From NCBI GenBank assembly GCA_029255685.2, contig CM055320.2, forward strand, positions 43,435,910 to 43,499,909: a stretch of 64,000 bases of DNA, given 5' to 3'. A program made the translations under genes and the position numbers. Shown here in pieces: positions 44,000 to 52,413 of this stretch; the stretch's first letter is position 1; each line of letters begins with the position of its first letter. The DNA comes from Silene conica (taxonomy: Eukaryota > Streptophyta > Magnoliopsida > Caryophyllales > Caryophyllaceae). Under the pieces are notes generated by a model. That model did not search any database. It was given only the letters and a program-made list of their open reading frames with translations, and was not told the origin of the DNA.

Positions 44000-44545
44000 G
44001 ACCGTAATTTGTGAAACCAGAACCTTATTTCGTAAAATTTGGAATTAAAATGTTTGTTCAATCGCGAAATGTTTAATTTCTTATTTTGTGGATCTTGGAC
44101 CTTAATTTGTGAAACCGGAACTTTATTTCGTGAAACTTGGACTTAAAATGTTTGTTCACTCACGAAATGTTTAATTTCTTATTTCGTGAATCTTGGACCT
44201 TAATTTGTGAAAGCGAGACCTTATTTCGTGAAACTTAGACTTAAAATGTTTGTTTGCTCACAAAATGGATAATTTCTTATTTCGTGAATTTCGGACCTTA
44301 ATTTGTGAAACCGAAACCTTATTTCGTGAAACTTGTATTTAAAATGTTTGTTTACTCACGAAATATATAATTTCTTATTTCGCGAATCAAGGACCTTAAT
44401 TTGTGAAACCGAAACCTTATTTCGTGAAACTTTGAATTAAAATGTTTGTTCACTCACAAAATGTTTAATTTCTTATTTCGTGAATCTTGGACCTTAATTC
44501 GTGAAACCGGGACCTTATTTCGTGAAACTTGGAATTAAAATATTT
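44000..44545. repeat. Interrupted HOR, left piece (A-B-C-D-E and 56 bp of F)
   Basis: Monomers start at 44000 (A), 44098 (B), 44196 (C), 44294 (D), 44392 (E) and 44490 (F). F is cut after its 56th base at 44545. The remaining 42 bases of the F monomer lie at 49236-49277 beyond the LINE, and G follows at 49278. Left and right pieces sum to one 98-bp F monomer and, once the element and one duplication copy are removed, to one 686-bp HOR. Confidence 0.9.
44534..44545 (+). repeat. Target-site duplication of the LINE, left copy
   Basis: The 12-mer ATTAAAATATTT lies directly against the T run that represents the element's poly(A) tail. The identical 12-mer lies at 49224-49235 on the other side. 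It is part of the satellite F monomer (compare TTAAAATATTTG in intact F copies). The right limit is uncertain by a few bases because the target ends in T and the tail is also T on this strand. Confidence 0.88.
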
Positions 44546-44553
44546 TTTTTTTT
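44546..44553 (-). other. Poly(A) tail of the LINE
   Basis: A run of 11 T on the plus strand (44543-44553) sits at the satellite junction. The first three can belong to the target ATTAAAATATTT, leaving at least 8 A residues on the element's sense strand. The tail is short, as is common after the shrinkage of older poly(A) tails. No AATAAA was found just upstream on the sense strand, only AT-rich sequence around 44566-44582. Confidence 0.85.
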
Positions 44554-44654
44554 GGTGAAATGTGAGTAATATAAAAAATATAGGATAATTACAAGAAGGT
44601 TTAGGGTTCGAAACCCCTTACAAGCACATTAAAAGACATCATCTCAACAACAAC
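44554..44654 (-). other. 3' UTR of the LINE
   Basis: About 100 nt separate the ORF2 stop (TAA at 44657-44655) from the tail. Sense-strand order is a GTTG-rich start, a stem-loop (see 44604-44616), a CT-rich stretch and an AT-rich stretch. Plant L1 lineages with a conserved 3' stem-loop have been described as needing that structure for template recognition. Whether this element belongs to that group is inference. Confidence 0.7.
44604..44616 (-). other. Stem-loop in LINE 3' UTR (GGGTT/AACCC)
   Basis: On the plus strand GGGTT-CGA-AACCC forms a 5-bp stem with a 3-nt loop. The sense (minus) strand reads GGGTT-TCG-AACCC. It is the strongest short inverted repeat I noticed in the 3' UTR. The plus strand also reads GGTTCGAAACC, close to the tRNA T-arm / B-box consensus, but no tRNA body or A box surrounds it. 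A role as a reverse-transcriptase recognition hairpin is plausible but unproven. Confidence 0.5.
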
Positions 44655-46076
44655 TTAAGAATAGTTATGTTGCCAGTCAACATCTTCTTGATGAATATCC
44701 ACACGAGCCTTGCCTTTCACACGCCCTTTCACCTCTTGAGTAATCTTGTCCAACACTTTTTCAGGTCTCAGAAGGCACCCATCTATCCTGGCACAGTTTC
44801 TTTGAGTCCAGACATGATAATGATATGCATTCATCATTGCCACTCTTATCTTCCATACCCCATCCTTTCTATGAACCTCACTCAAACTCTGGATAGAAGG
44901 AAAGGACCCTTCATACCAATGCTGCAAGAGTCTCTGGATCAAGACTGAATAAGGGCAGCTGATGAAAATATGGTCAATAGTTTCAGAATGGGACTGACAC
45001 AGAACACACAGGTCATCAGGAACACATCCTATCCTGTACAACTTACTTTTCACATTCATACCCCCTTGCATTCTAAGCCATGTCACAATAGCATGTTTTG
45101 GTATATTCCAATGATTCCAAATAATATTGCTCCATTCCTGGTGAGGATTTGTAGGTTGTAGCCACTTATACCCCTCCCTGATTGTGTAACCCTTCCCATT
45201 GCTTATCCATTCATCATTAACATAGCCAGATTTGAGTTTCTCCTTAACCTTGCATATACTTTTACAGACCCAGGTTGCATCAGATGGACAGGTGTAGTCA
45301 TGCCAGTTTTGCTGCTTGATATATATAGCATTTATCCATTTGATCCAGAGACGATCTGCCTTACAGTAAATCCAGTTTACTAGCTTACCTACAGCTACTA
45401 TATTCCACAGACCTGCATTTTTTATACCCAGGCCTCCTTCTTCTTTGGCTGAGGTGACAGTGTCCCATGCTACAAGAGGGACTCTGTGGTATTCTGAAGA
45501 ACCATCCCAAAGAAATTTCCTGCAAATGGCCATAATCCTGTTGATTACTCCTATAGGTAAGACAAAGAGTTGAGCCCAATAATTGTAAAGAGTGTTCATC
45601 ACTGCATTAATCAGGGTGATCCTCCCTGCATAAGATAATCTTTTGGCCCCCAGACTTCTAATTCTGGTAACCATCTTTTCAGTGATGGCTGCACACTCTA
45701 CTTTGGTCAATTTGCTAGGCTTTATGGGCATCCCTAGATATTTGAAAGGGAATGCACCTTCCTGAAATCCTGTGACCTGCTTAATTCCTTCCTTGGTGTC
45801 ATCATCCACCCCATTGAAATAGATTTCAGATTTGGTATTGTTCATTGTCAGACCTGTAGCCTTGGAGAAAGAAGAGAAAGCCCTCATCAAAAGCCAAATT
45901 GAAGGAGGGTTTCCTTTGCAAAACATAAGGAGATCATCAGCAAACATAAGATGGGTAAGTTTCAGTTCTTTGCACAAAGGATGGTACTGAAAAGGCCATT
46001 TATAAGTAGCATAATTGATCAACCTAGAGAGGTAATCCATACACAAGGTAAAGATTAGAGGTGAAATAGGGTCTCC
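44655..46076 (-). pseudogene. LINE ORF2, third segment: end of reverse transcriptase, zf-RVT and C-terminus
   Basis: This is the in-frame continuation of the previous ORF2 segment after its TAA: 474 codons including the final stop. It opens with GDPISPLIFTL, the rest of the conserved RQGDP block. The catalytic FADD motif is at 45944-45933 within LTHLMFADDLLMF. Then come the K/RYLGMPI block (FKYLGMPIKPSKLT), the RLSYAGRITLINAV region typical of plant LINE thumb and connection sequence, and a cysteine/histidine region, CVLCQSHSETIDHIFISCP, matching zf-RVT. The protein ends about 80 residues later. No RNase H motif follows. This stretch is free of stops, so the catalytic core is preserved in sequence although the ORF is broken upstream. 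Confidence 0.92.
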
Positions 46077-46754
46077 TTACCTTAAGCCTCTTTTACCCTT
46101 AAAGTAACCAAAAGAAGTCCCATTCAGAGTGAGGGTAAAAGAAGGTGTGGATATACATTGCATAAGCCACGGGATAAACTTCAGAGGGAAATTCAGACCC
46201 TGTAGAAGTTGTTCTATAAAGGACCATTCGACAGTGTCATAAGCTTTTTTCAGGTCAATCTTGAAGAGGCATCTGGGAGAAACTGATTTCCTTTCATATA
46301 AATGAATGATATCCTGGCAGATGAGTATGTTCTCCATTATGGACCTGCCCTTTATAAAGGCACCCTGATTCTCCTGGACTAAATCAGGAAGTATAAGTGA
46401 TAACCTGTTGCAGAGGAGTTTAGCTATAACCTTATAAACCATGTTACAACAGGCTATAGGCCTGTACTGGCTAACTGATATAGGTCTGTCACATTTGGGA
46501 ATTAAAGCAATATTTGTGGCATTTATTTGAGTAAGTAATTGGCCGTGATGAAAGAAATCCATGACAGCATGACATACATCATCTCCCACAACTTCCCAAG
46601 CAGCTTTGAAGAAACCACTCGTAAAGCCATCAGGTCCAGGGGCCTTATCAATAGGAATGCTGAAGACCACCTCCTTTATCTCAGCCTTGGTAACCATAGT
46701 GGTGAGGGTATTACAGTGTTCAGGAGTACAAAACTTTCCTGTCAATAGAACCTA
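46077..46754 (-). pseudogene. LINE ORF2, second segment: N-terminal reverse transcriptase, ended by an in-frame TAA
   Basis: This is the reverse-transcriptase fingers and first palm motif. Blocks in order are KAPGPDGF (RT signature), NIALIPKCDRP, QYRPIACCNMVYKVIAKLL, ENQGAFIKGRSI and FKIDLKKAYDTVEW; the first catalytic aspartate is encoded at 46256-46254. The segment ends GKRGLR then TAA at 46079-46077, where this family normally has Q before GDP. CAA to TAA is one C-to-T transition, and the frame continues open after it. At its 5' side it is one frame away from the endonuclease segment. No proper start codon is needed or present, because it is an internal part of ORF2. Confidence 0.92.
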
Positions 46755-48018
46755 CCTCTCCCTTCACTTCTTCAGTACTTCCTTGTCTGCCCAGTAAATT
46801 TTCATAAAAATCCAGAAAAGCTTCCTGAATGGTGTCAGTATCAGTGCAGACCAACCCTTCTGTGTTTTCAATTTGAGTGACTCTATTCCTGGTGCATCTG
46901 GCCTTAATAGCTTTATGGAAAAAAGCAGTATTGCTGTCTCCATCATCAGTCCATTTCTCCTTAGCTTTCTGTTGCAGAAAACTGGTCCTGGCTGCAGACC
47001 AGTGTCTAACATCCTTTAGTGCCTCAACTTCCTGTCTGACTAAAACTGGGTTTGAAGGGTCCTGTTGAAGCTGAAGCTGTACCTGTTCCAGTTGGTAACA
47101 AGCCTTGTCAGCATTGACCTCCACATTATCAAATCTCTCCCTATTTAACTGTTTTAACAGAGGCTTCAAAGCCTTCAGTTTTTTCACAACCTTAAACATA
47201 GGGGTTCCCTCCACAGACAACTGCCACCCTGCCTTGACAGTAGAGACAAATTCAGTGGCTTTACTCCACATGTTGTAGTATTTGAAACCAATGTTCCTCC
47301 TCCCATCCAACTTAACATTCCTAATCACACAAGGACAATGGTCCAAAAGACCTTCAGGATGGAAATGCGCATTCATGTCTGGCAAACAGGCTGACCATTG
47401 AGCATTAGTCAAGAACCTGTCTAACCTACTATATTTCCTGCAATTCTCATCTTGTTTGTTGTTCCATGTATAAAAGGCCCCAGTTGCTTTGATATCACTT
47501 AGTCCACAGGTCTGTAGACAGTCAATAAACGTTTCCATGTCCTCCAACTTAGTATTACCTCGAATTCTTTCCTCTGGAGTGATGACTGTGTTGAAATCCC
47601 CAGCCACAGCCCAAGGTAAAGTACAGGAGGCTGCAATTTGGACTAAGTTCTCCCATAAACTTACACGTTTCTCTCCTTCATTAAAAGCATACACCATCGT
47701 AACCAGAAACATAATCTTAGTAATCCTACAAGTCACTTGAGCATGAATGAATTGAGGGTCATAGCTAATGATAGCAACATCAAAGTGGCAAGGTTTCCAG
47801 AGGAGCCAAACTCTGCCCCCTTTATGAGTGCTACTATTAGTAGTCACACACCATCCATCAAACATTCTTTGAGAAATATTACTCACATTACCACCATTTA
47901 TTTTAGTTTCCAACAAGCCAAAAAGACTGACTTCTTTATTCTGTATAAAACTCTTAACTAACTTTTGTTTATTTACATGGTTAAGGCCTCTAACATTCCA
48001 AAATCCGATATTATTCAT
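46720..48018 (-). pseudogene. LINE ORF2, first segment: AP-like endonuclease and linker, ended by a frameshift
   Basis: ATG at 48018-48016 opens a protein beginning MNNIGFWNVRGLN, the normal start of plant LINE ORF2. Endonuclease motifs in order: N8 in FWNVRGL, E37 in LLETK, Y110, GDFN at 140-143, TWNN at 184-187, RLDRF at 198-202, and D226-H227 in LLDHCP. The serine that usually precedes DH is L225. A lysine- and glutamine-rich linker follows, up to FYENLLG. The frame runs into TGA at 46722-46720. The homologous reading moves to the next frame between 46754 (a TAG in that frame) and 46722. Total ORF2 length, 3364 nt, is 3 x 1121 + 1, which fits a net insertion of 1 nt or loss of 2. The ORF overlaps the end of ORF1 by 8 nt. 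Confidence 0.92.
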
Positions 48019-49153
48019 GGGGATTAGGATTTAGAGGGTTACCATTTTCATTACCACCATCTTCAATACTTATCACTTCACTCTGTTGTACCTTTTCTGG
48101 CATTCCTGCTGGAATAGAGGTCATAGTAGGTATCTGTCCTGGAGGAGGCACTGCACTTGCCCTAGGCCTATTCATGTTAGAACCAACTAACTCTGGGAAC
48201 TCCTTATCAGAGAGGACTTTTTGAGGTTTTGGAATTGGCTTCCAGACTTTCTTGCTCACCAAGTTGGAGGGAACTCTTCTACAATTAACAGCTTCATGGC
48301 CCAGGCCCTTACACTTCTCACATTGAAGGGGTTTCTATTCATACTCCAGATTTATCTCAATTTTCTGCCCATGTTCATCCTTAAATTTGACCATGTTAGG
48401 GAATTTCTGACCTACCTTCAATTCTATCAGAGTTCTAGCAAAACCAAGCCTAGTTTTAGTTTCTGTAGCATGATCTGATTTAATATACTTACCCACCATA
48501 TTAGCAATGGTAGGCAAACACTTGCCCCAAAACTTGAGAGGGAGACCATGAAAACGTATCCAAGCAGGAACAGCTTTCACCTCATCCTTCAATAAATCAA
48601 TATTCTCCTGCCATGCCTTCACAATTAATGGCTTATTGTCAAACATATGGTATCCAGCATTCAACACTAACTCTTTAGCTTGTTTCTCCTTAAAACGTAC
48701 CATAAAGATACCATTAGGTAGAAAAGAAACCTTATCAATCCCATGCTTACCCAATACACGTTGGACATATCCTTGTAATATCTCCCAAGGTGGATTTGCT
48801 CCAACAACAAAACAATACACAACATTACTCCAGTAATCTATCTCCTCGTTTGTGTCCTCTGCCGTGAATTGAAACAGATCTTCCTCTGGTTCACTCTCAA
48901 TAGGAGAGTCATCATGGCGTATATCCAGACTTCTTTTCTTCCTTCTATTAGTGACTAGTGTAAAGTTTGCGTCTGGATTTTCCTCATCATCAAAAGATAA
49001 CCCTGGAATCGGGTTAACCTCATGCATAGCCTTTGTACGTAAGACATCCTCTTCCTCTGGCCCTCTTGGTTTAACATTGCCACTACTACTACTAGATTGT
49101 TGTTTGTTATTTGTGTGATTAGATTTAGGAGATGTTGATCTATGTCGAGCCAT
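48011..49153 (-). pseudogene. LINE ORF1: DUF4283 RNA-binding protein with CCHC zinc knuckle, one internal TAG
   Basis: ORF1 starts at ATG 49153 (MARHRSTSPKSN) and would be 380 codons. Residues 1-100 are polar and low in complexity, with a serine run, acidic patches and a basic RRKKRS. Residues about 107-182 (from DYWSNVVYCFVVG to PLIVKAW) match DUF4283, an RRM-like fold. VPAWIRFHGLPLKFW follows, a block typical of these proteins. Codon 273 is TAG (48337-48335). Reading on in the same frame gives a C-X2-C-X4-H-X4-C knuckle (C278, C281, H286, C291; 48322-48281), then a proline-rich tail ending NPHE and TAA at 48013-48011. Related proteins commonly have YEW at this point, so TGG to TAG is likely, though CAG to TAG is also possible. 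The stop would remove the knuckle. Confidence 0.93.
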
Positions 49154-49223
49154 TAGAGAAGAACAAATTTTCCAAGGAGGAAGACGATCTCAAAAAATCG
49201 CCCTCATGCAGCCTTTTTTCCTT
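49154..49223 (-). other. 5' UTR of the LINE
   Basis: Seventy nt precede the ORF1 ATG. The sense strand starts AAGGAAAAAAGGCTGCATG and is purine-rich at first, then CT-rich before the ATG. A sharp boundary with the target-site duplication at 49224 suggests the 5' end is complete. An internal promoter is expected in this region for LINEs in general, but I cannot identify one. Confidence 0.75.
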
Positions 49224-49235
49224 ATTAAAATATTT
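49224..49235 (+). repeat. Target-site duplication of the LINE, right copy
   Basis: ATTAAAATATTT, identical to 44534-44545. It is followed by GTTTACTCACAAAATG, the normal continuation of an F monomer. The base before it on the left (T at 49223) differs from the base before the left copy (A at 44533), which fixes the 12-bp length on that side. Confidence 0.88.
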
Positions 49236-50221
49236 GTTTACTCACAAAATGTTTAATTTCTTATTTTGTGAATCTTCGACCTTAATTTGTGAACTCGGGA
49301 CCTTATTTCGTGAAACTTAGACTTAAAATGTTTGTTTGCTCACAAAATGGATAATTTCTTATTTCGTGAATTTCGGACCTTAATTTGTGAAACCAGAACC
49401 TTATTTCGTGAAATTTGGAATTAAAATGTTTGTTCAATCACGAAATGTTTAATTTCTTATTTTGTGAATCTTGGACCTTAATTTGTGAAACCGGGACTTT
49501 ATTTCGTGAAACTTGGACTTAAAACGTTTGTTCACTTACGAAATGTTTAATTTCTTATTTCGTGAATCTTGGACATTAATTTGTGAAATCGAGACCTTAT
49601 TTCGTGAAACTTAGACTTAAAATGTTTGTTTGCTCACAGAATGGATAATTTCTTATTTCGTGAATTTCGGACCTTAATTTGTGAAACCGAAACCTTATTT
49701 CGTGAAACTTGTATTTAAAATGTTTGTTTACTCACGAAATATATAATTTCTAATTTCGCGAATCAAGGACCTTAATTTGTGAAACCGAAACCTTATTTCG
49801 TGAAACTTTGAATTAAAATGTTTGTTCACTCACAAAATGTTTAATTTCTTATTTCGTGAATCTTGGACCTTAATTCGTGAAACCGGGACCTTATTTCGTG
49901 AAACTTGGACTTAAAATATTTGTTTACTCACAAAATGTTTAATTTCTTATTTTGTGAATCTTCGACGTTAATTTGTGAACTCGGGACCTTATTTCGTGAA
50001 ACTTAGACTTAAAATGTTTGTTTGCTCACAAAATGGATAATTTCTTATTTCGTGAATTTCGGACCTTAATTTGTGAAACCAGAACCTTATTTCGTAAAAT
50101 TTGGAATTAAAATGTTTGTTCAATCACGAAATGTTTAATTTCTTATTTTGTGGATCTTGGACCTTAATTTGTGAAACCGGAACTTTATTTCGTGAAACTT
50201 GGACTAAAAATGTTTGTTCAC

Positions 50222-50251
50222 TCACGAAATGTTTAATTTCTTATTTCGTGA
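50222..50251. repeat. Example of the monomer-internal hairpin, perfect 9-bp arms
   Basis: TCACGAAAT (50222-50230), a 12-nt loop, and ATTTCGTGA (50243-50251) form a perfect inverted repeat in a B monomer. The same two arms occur in every monomer of the array. In F monomers they read TCACAAAAT and ATTTTGTGA, also a perfect pair. In the other types one arm has changed and the stem carries one mismatch (two in some D copies). The changes lie at the central CpG or the neighbouring bases of the arm. Confidence 0.8.
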
Positions 50252-50746
50252 ATCTTGGACCTTAATTTGTGAAATCGGGACCTTATTTCGTGAAACTTAG
50301 ACTTAAAATGTTTGTTTGCTCACAAAATGGATAATTTCTTATTTCGTGAATTTCGGACCTTAATTTGTGAAACCGAAAACTTATTTCGTGAAACTTGTAT
50401 TTAAAATGTTTGTTTACTCACGAAATATATAATTTCTTATTTCGCGAATCAAGTACCTTAATTTGTGAAACCGAAACCTTATTTCGTAAAACTTTGAATT
50501 AAAATGTTTGTTCACTCACAAAATGTTTAATTTCTATTTCGTGAATCTTGGACCTTAATTCGTGAAACCGGAACCTTATTTCATGAAACTTGGACTTAAA
50601 ATATTTGTTTACTCACAAAATTTTTAATTTCTTATTTTGTGAATCTTCGACCTTAATTTGTGAACTCGGGACCTTATTTCGTGAAACTTAGACTTAAAAT
50701 GTTTGTTTGCTCACAAAATGGATAATTTCTTATTTCGTGAATTTCG

Positions 50747-50844
50747 GACCTTAATTTGTGAAACCAGAACCTTATTTCGTGAAATTTGGAATTAAAATGT
50801 TTGTTCACTCACGAAATGTTTAATTTCTTATTTCGTGAATCTTG
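50747..50844. repeat. Chimeric A/B monomer
   Basis: The monomer starts as A (ACCAGAACC, AATTTGGAATTAAAATG) and changes to B within TTTGTTCA, where A continues ATCAC and B continues CTCAC. The next monomer at 50845 is a C (AATCGAGACC). One monomer's length is therefore lost, and the distance to the next A (51334) is 587 bp. The breakpoint lies within about 50800-50810. Confidence 0.7.
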
Positions 50845-52019
50845 GACATTAATTTGTGAAATCGAGACCTTATTTCGTGAAACTTAGACTTAAAATGTTT
50901 GTTTGCTCACAAATGGATAATTTCTTATTTCGTGAATTTCAGACCTTAATTGGTGAAACCGAAACCTTATTTCGTGAAACTTGTATTTAAAATGTTTGTT
51001 TACTCACGAAATATATAATTTCTTATTTCGCGAATCAAGGACCTTAATTTGTGAAACCGAAACCTTATTTCGTGAAACTTTGAATTAAAATGTTTGTTCA
51101 CTCACAAAATGTTTAATTTCTTATTTCGTGAATCTTGGACCTTAATTCGTGAAACCGGGACATTATTTCGTGAAACTTGGACTTAAAATATTTGTTTACT
51201 CACAAAATGTTTAATTTCTTATTTTGTGAATCTTCGACCTTAATTTGTGAACTCGGGACCTTATTTCGTGAAACTTAGACTTAAAATGTTTGTTTGCTCA
51301 CAAAATGGATAATTTCTTATTTCGTGAATTTCGGACCTTAATTTGTGAAACCAGAACCTTATTTCGTGAAATTTGGAATTAAAATGTTTGTTCAATCACG
51401 AAATGTTTAATTTCTTATTTTGTGAATCTTGGACCTTAATTTGTGAAACCGGAACTTTATTTCGTGAAACTTGGACTTAAAATGTTTGTTCACTCACGAA
51501 ATGTTTAATTTCTTATTTCGTGAATCTTGGACCTTAATTTGTGAAATCGAGACCTTATTTCGTGAAACTTAGACTTAAAATGTTTGTTTGCTCACAAAAT
51601 GGATAATTTCTTATTTCGTGAATTTCGGACCTTAATTTGTGAAACCGAAACCTTATTTCGTGAAACTTGTATAAAAAATGTTTGTTTACTCACGAAATAT
51701 ATAATTTCTTATTTCGCGAATCAAGGACCTTAATTTGTGAAACCGAAACCTTATTTCGTGAAACTTTGAATTAAAATGTTTGTTCACTCACAAAATGTTT
51801 AATTTCTTATTTCGTGAATCTTGGACCTTAATTCGTGAAACCGGGACCTTATTTCGTGAAACTTGGACTTAAAATATTTGTTTACTCACAAAATGTTTAA
51901 TATCTTATTTTGTGAATCTTCGACCTTAATTTGTGAACTCGGGACCTTATTTCGTGAAACTTAGACTTAAAATGTTTGTTTGCTCACAAAATGGATAATT
52001 TCTTATTTCGTGAATTTCG

Positions 52020-52413
52020 GACCTTAATTTGTGAAACCGAAACCTTATTTCGTGAAACTTGTATTTAAAATGTTTGTTTACTTACGAAATATATAATTTC
52101 TTATTTCGCGAATCAAGGACCTTAATTTGTGAAACTGAAACCTTATTTCGTGAAACTTTGAATTAAAATGTTTGTTCACTCACAAAATGTTTAATTTCTT
52201 ATTTCGTGAATCTTGGACCTTAATTCGTGAAACCGTGACCTTATTTCGTGAAACTTGGACATAAAATATTTGTTTTTACTCACAAAATGTTTAATTTCTT
52301 ATTTTGTGAATCTTCGACCTTAATTTGTGAACTCGGGACCTTATTTCGTGAAACTTAGACTTAAAATGTTTGTTTGCTCACAAAATAGATAATTTCTTAT
52401 TTCTTGAATTTCG
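52020..52413. repeat. Partial HOR D-E-F-G after a G-to-D junction
   Basis: A full 7-mer runs from A at 51334 to 52019. The next monomer at 52020 is D (CTTGTATTTAAAATG, CTTACGAAATATATAATT), then E, F (with GGACATAAAAT) and G, before A at 52414. The G before the junction ends TTTCGG, the ending that C also has before D. The F and G of this partial block carry the markers of the 1378-bp subfamily, so the junction marks the edge of a younger amplification. Confidence 0.75.

Larger units (their letters stand above)
1..44545. repeat. Satellite array, left part: 98-bp monomers in a 7-monomer higher-order repeat
   Basis: Unbroken tandem array. Each monomer starts at GACCTTAA and is normally 98 bp. 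Types in order, with markers: A (AAACCAGAACC, then GGAATTAAAATG and TTCAATCAC); B (ACCGGAACTTT, GGACTTAAAATG); C (AATCGGGACC, AGTTAGAC, AATGGATAATT); D (CTTGTATTTAAAATG, AAATATATAATT, TTCGCGAATCAAG); E (ACCGAAACC, CTTTGAATTAAAATG); F (TTAAAATATTTG, TTTTGTGAATCTTCG); G (GAACTCGGGACC, CTTAGAC, AATGGATAATT). A-type starts can be read at 1080, 1768, 2847, 3829, 4911, 5599, 6678, 7266, 7954, 8248, 8936 and 10015; their spacings are whole numbers of monomers (3, 6, 7, 10 or 11). I see no gene in this part. The array runs off the left edge and is cut by the LINE in an F monomer. Chromosomal site (centromeric, subtelomeric or interstitial) cannot be told from sequence alone. Confidence 0.97.
44546..49223 (-). 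mobile_element. Full-length but inactivated L1-clade LINE (non-LTR retrotransposon)
   Basis: The element lies on the minus strand: 5' UTR (49223-49154), ORF1 (49153-48011), ORF2 (48018-44655), 3' UTR and poly(A) (44654-44546). It is 4678 bp. ORF1 gives a DUF4283-type RNA-binding protein with a CCHC zinc knuckle. ORF2 gives endonuclease, reverse transcriptase and zf-RVT; I see no RNase H domain after it. The 5' UTR, both ORFs and a clean 12-bp duplication show a full-length insertion. Base composition is clearly more GC-rich than the satellite around it. Inactivating changes are one TAG in ORF1 and, in ORF2, one net +1 (or -2) frameshift and one TAA. The plus-strand nick inferred from the junction is TATTT/G, so a short T run could prime on poly(A). 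The element has no second copy in the window. Confidence 0.95.

Noticed and set aside
1-44545. CRISPR-like regularly spaced repeats
   Set aside because: Repeats are directly tandem with no unique spacers, and the differences between units are diagnostic point variants of one satellite. The context is a plant genome.
44600-44607. Plant telomere heptamer TTTAGGG
   Set aside because: A single copy inside the LINE 3' UTR, with no tandem repetition.
44604-44616. tRNA gene or SINE from the GGTTCGAAACC B-box-like sequence
   Set aside because: No A box, acceptor stem or anticodon arm is found around it, and the position is explained by the LINE 3' UTR.
45385-45579. 64-codon minus-strand frame inside ORF2
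   Set aside because: It overlaps the reverse-transcriptase/zf-RVT region in another frame and has no recognisable domain.
46764-47012. 82-codon minus-strand frame inside the ORF2 linker
   Set aside because: It overlaps the endonuclease-linker segment in another frame and reads as a shifted version of the same bases. It does not join to a domain.
44667-47961. Several plus-strand open frames of 63-93 codons opposite the LINE
   Set aside because: They lie antisense to well-supported ORF2 domains, show no motif of their own, and are shadows of the minus-strand coding sequence.
49132-49320. Plus-strand open frame across the LINE-satellite junction
   Set aside because: It starts antisense to ORF1 and runs into satellite. 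It is a junction by-product.
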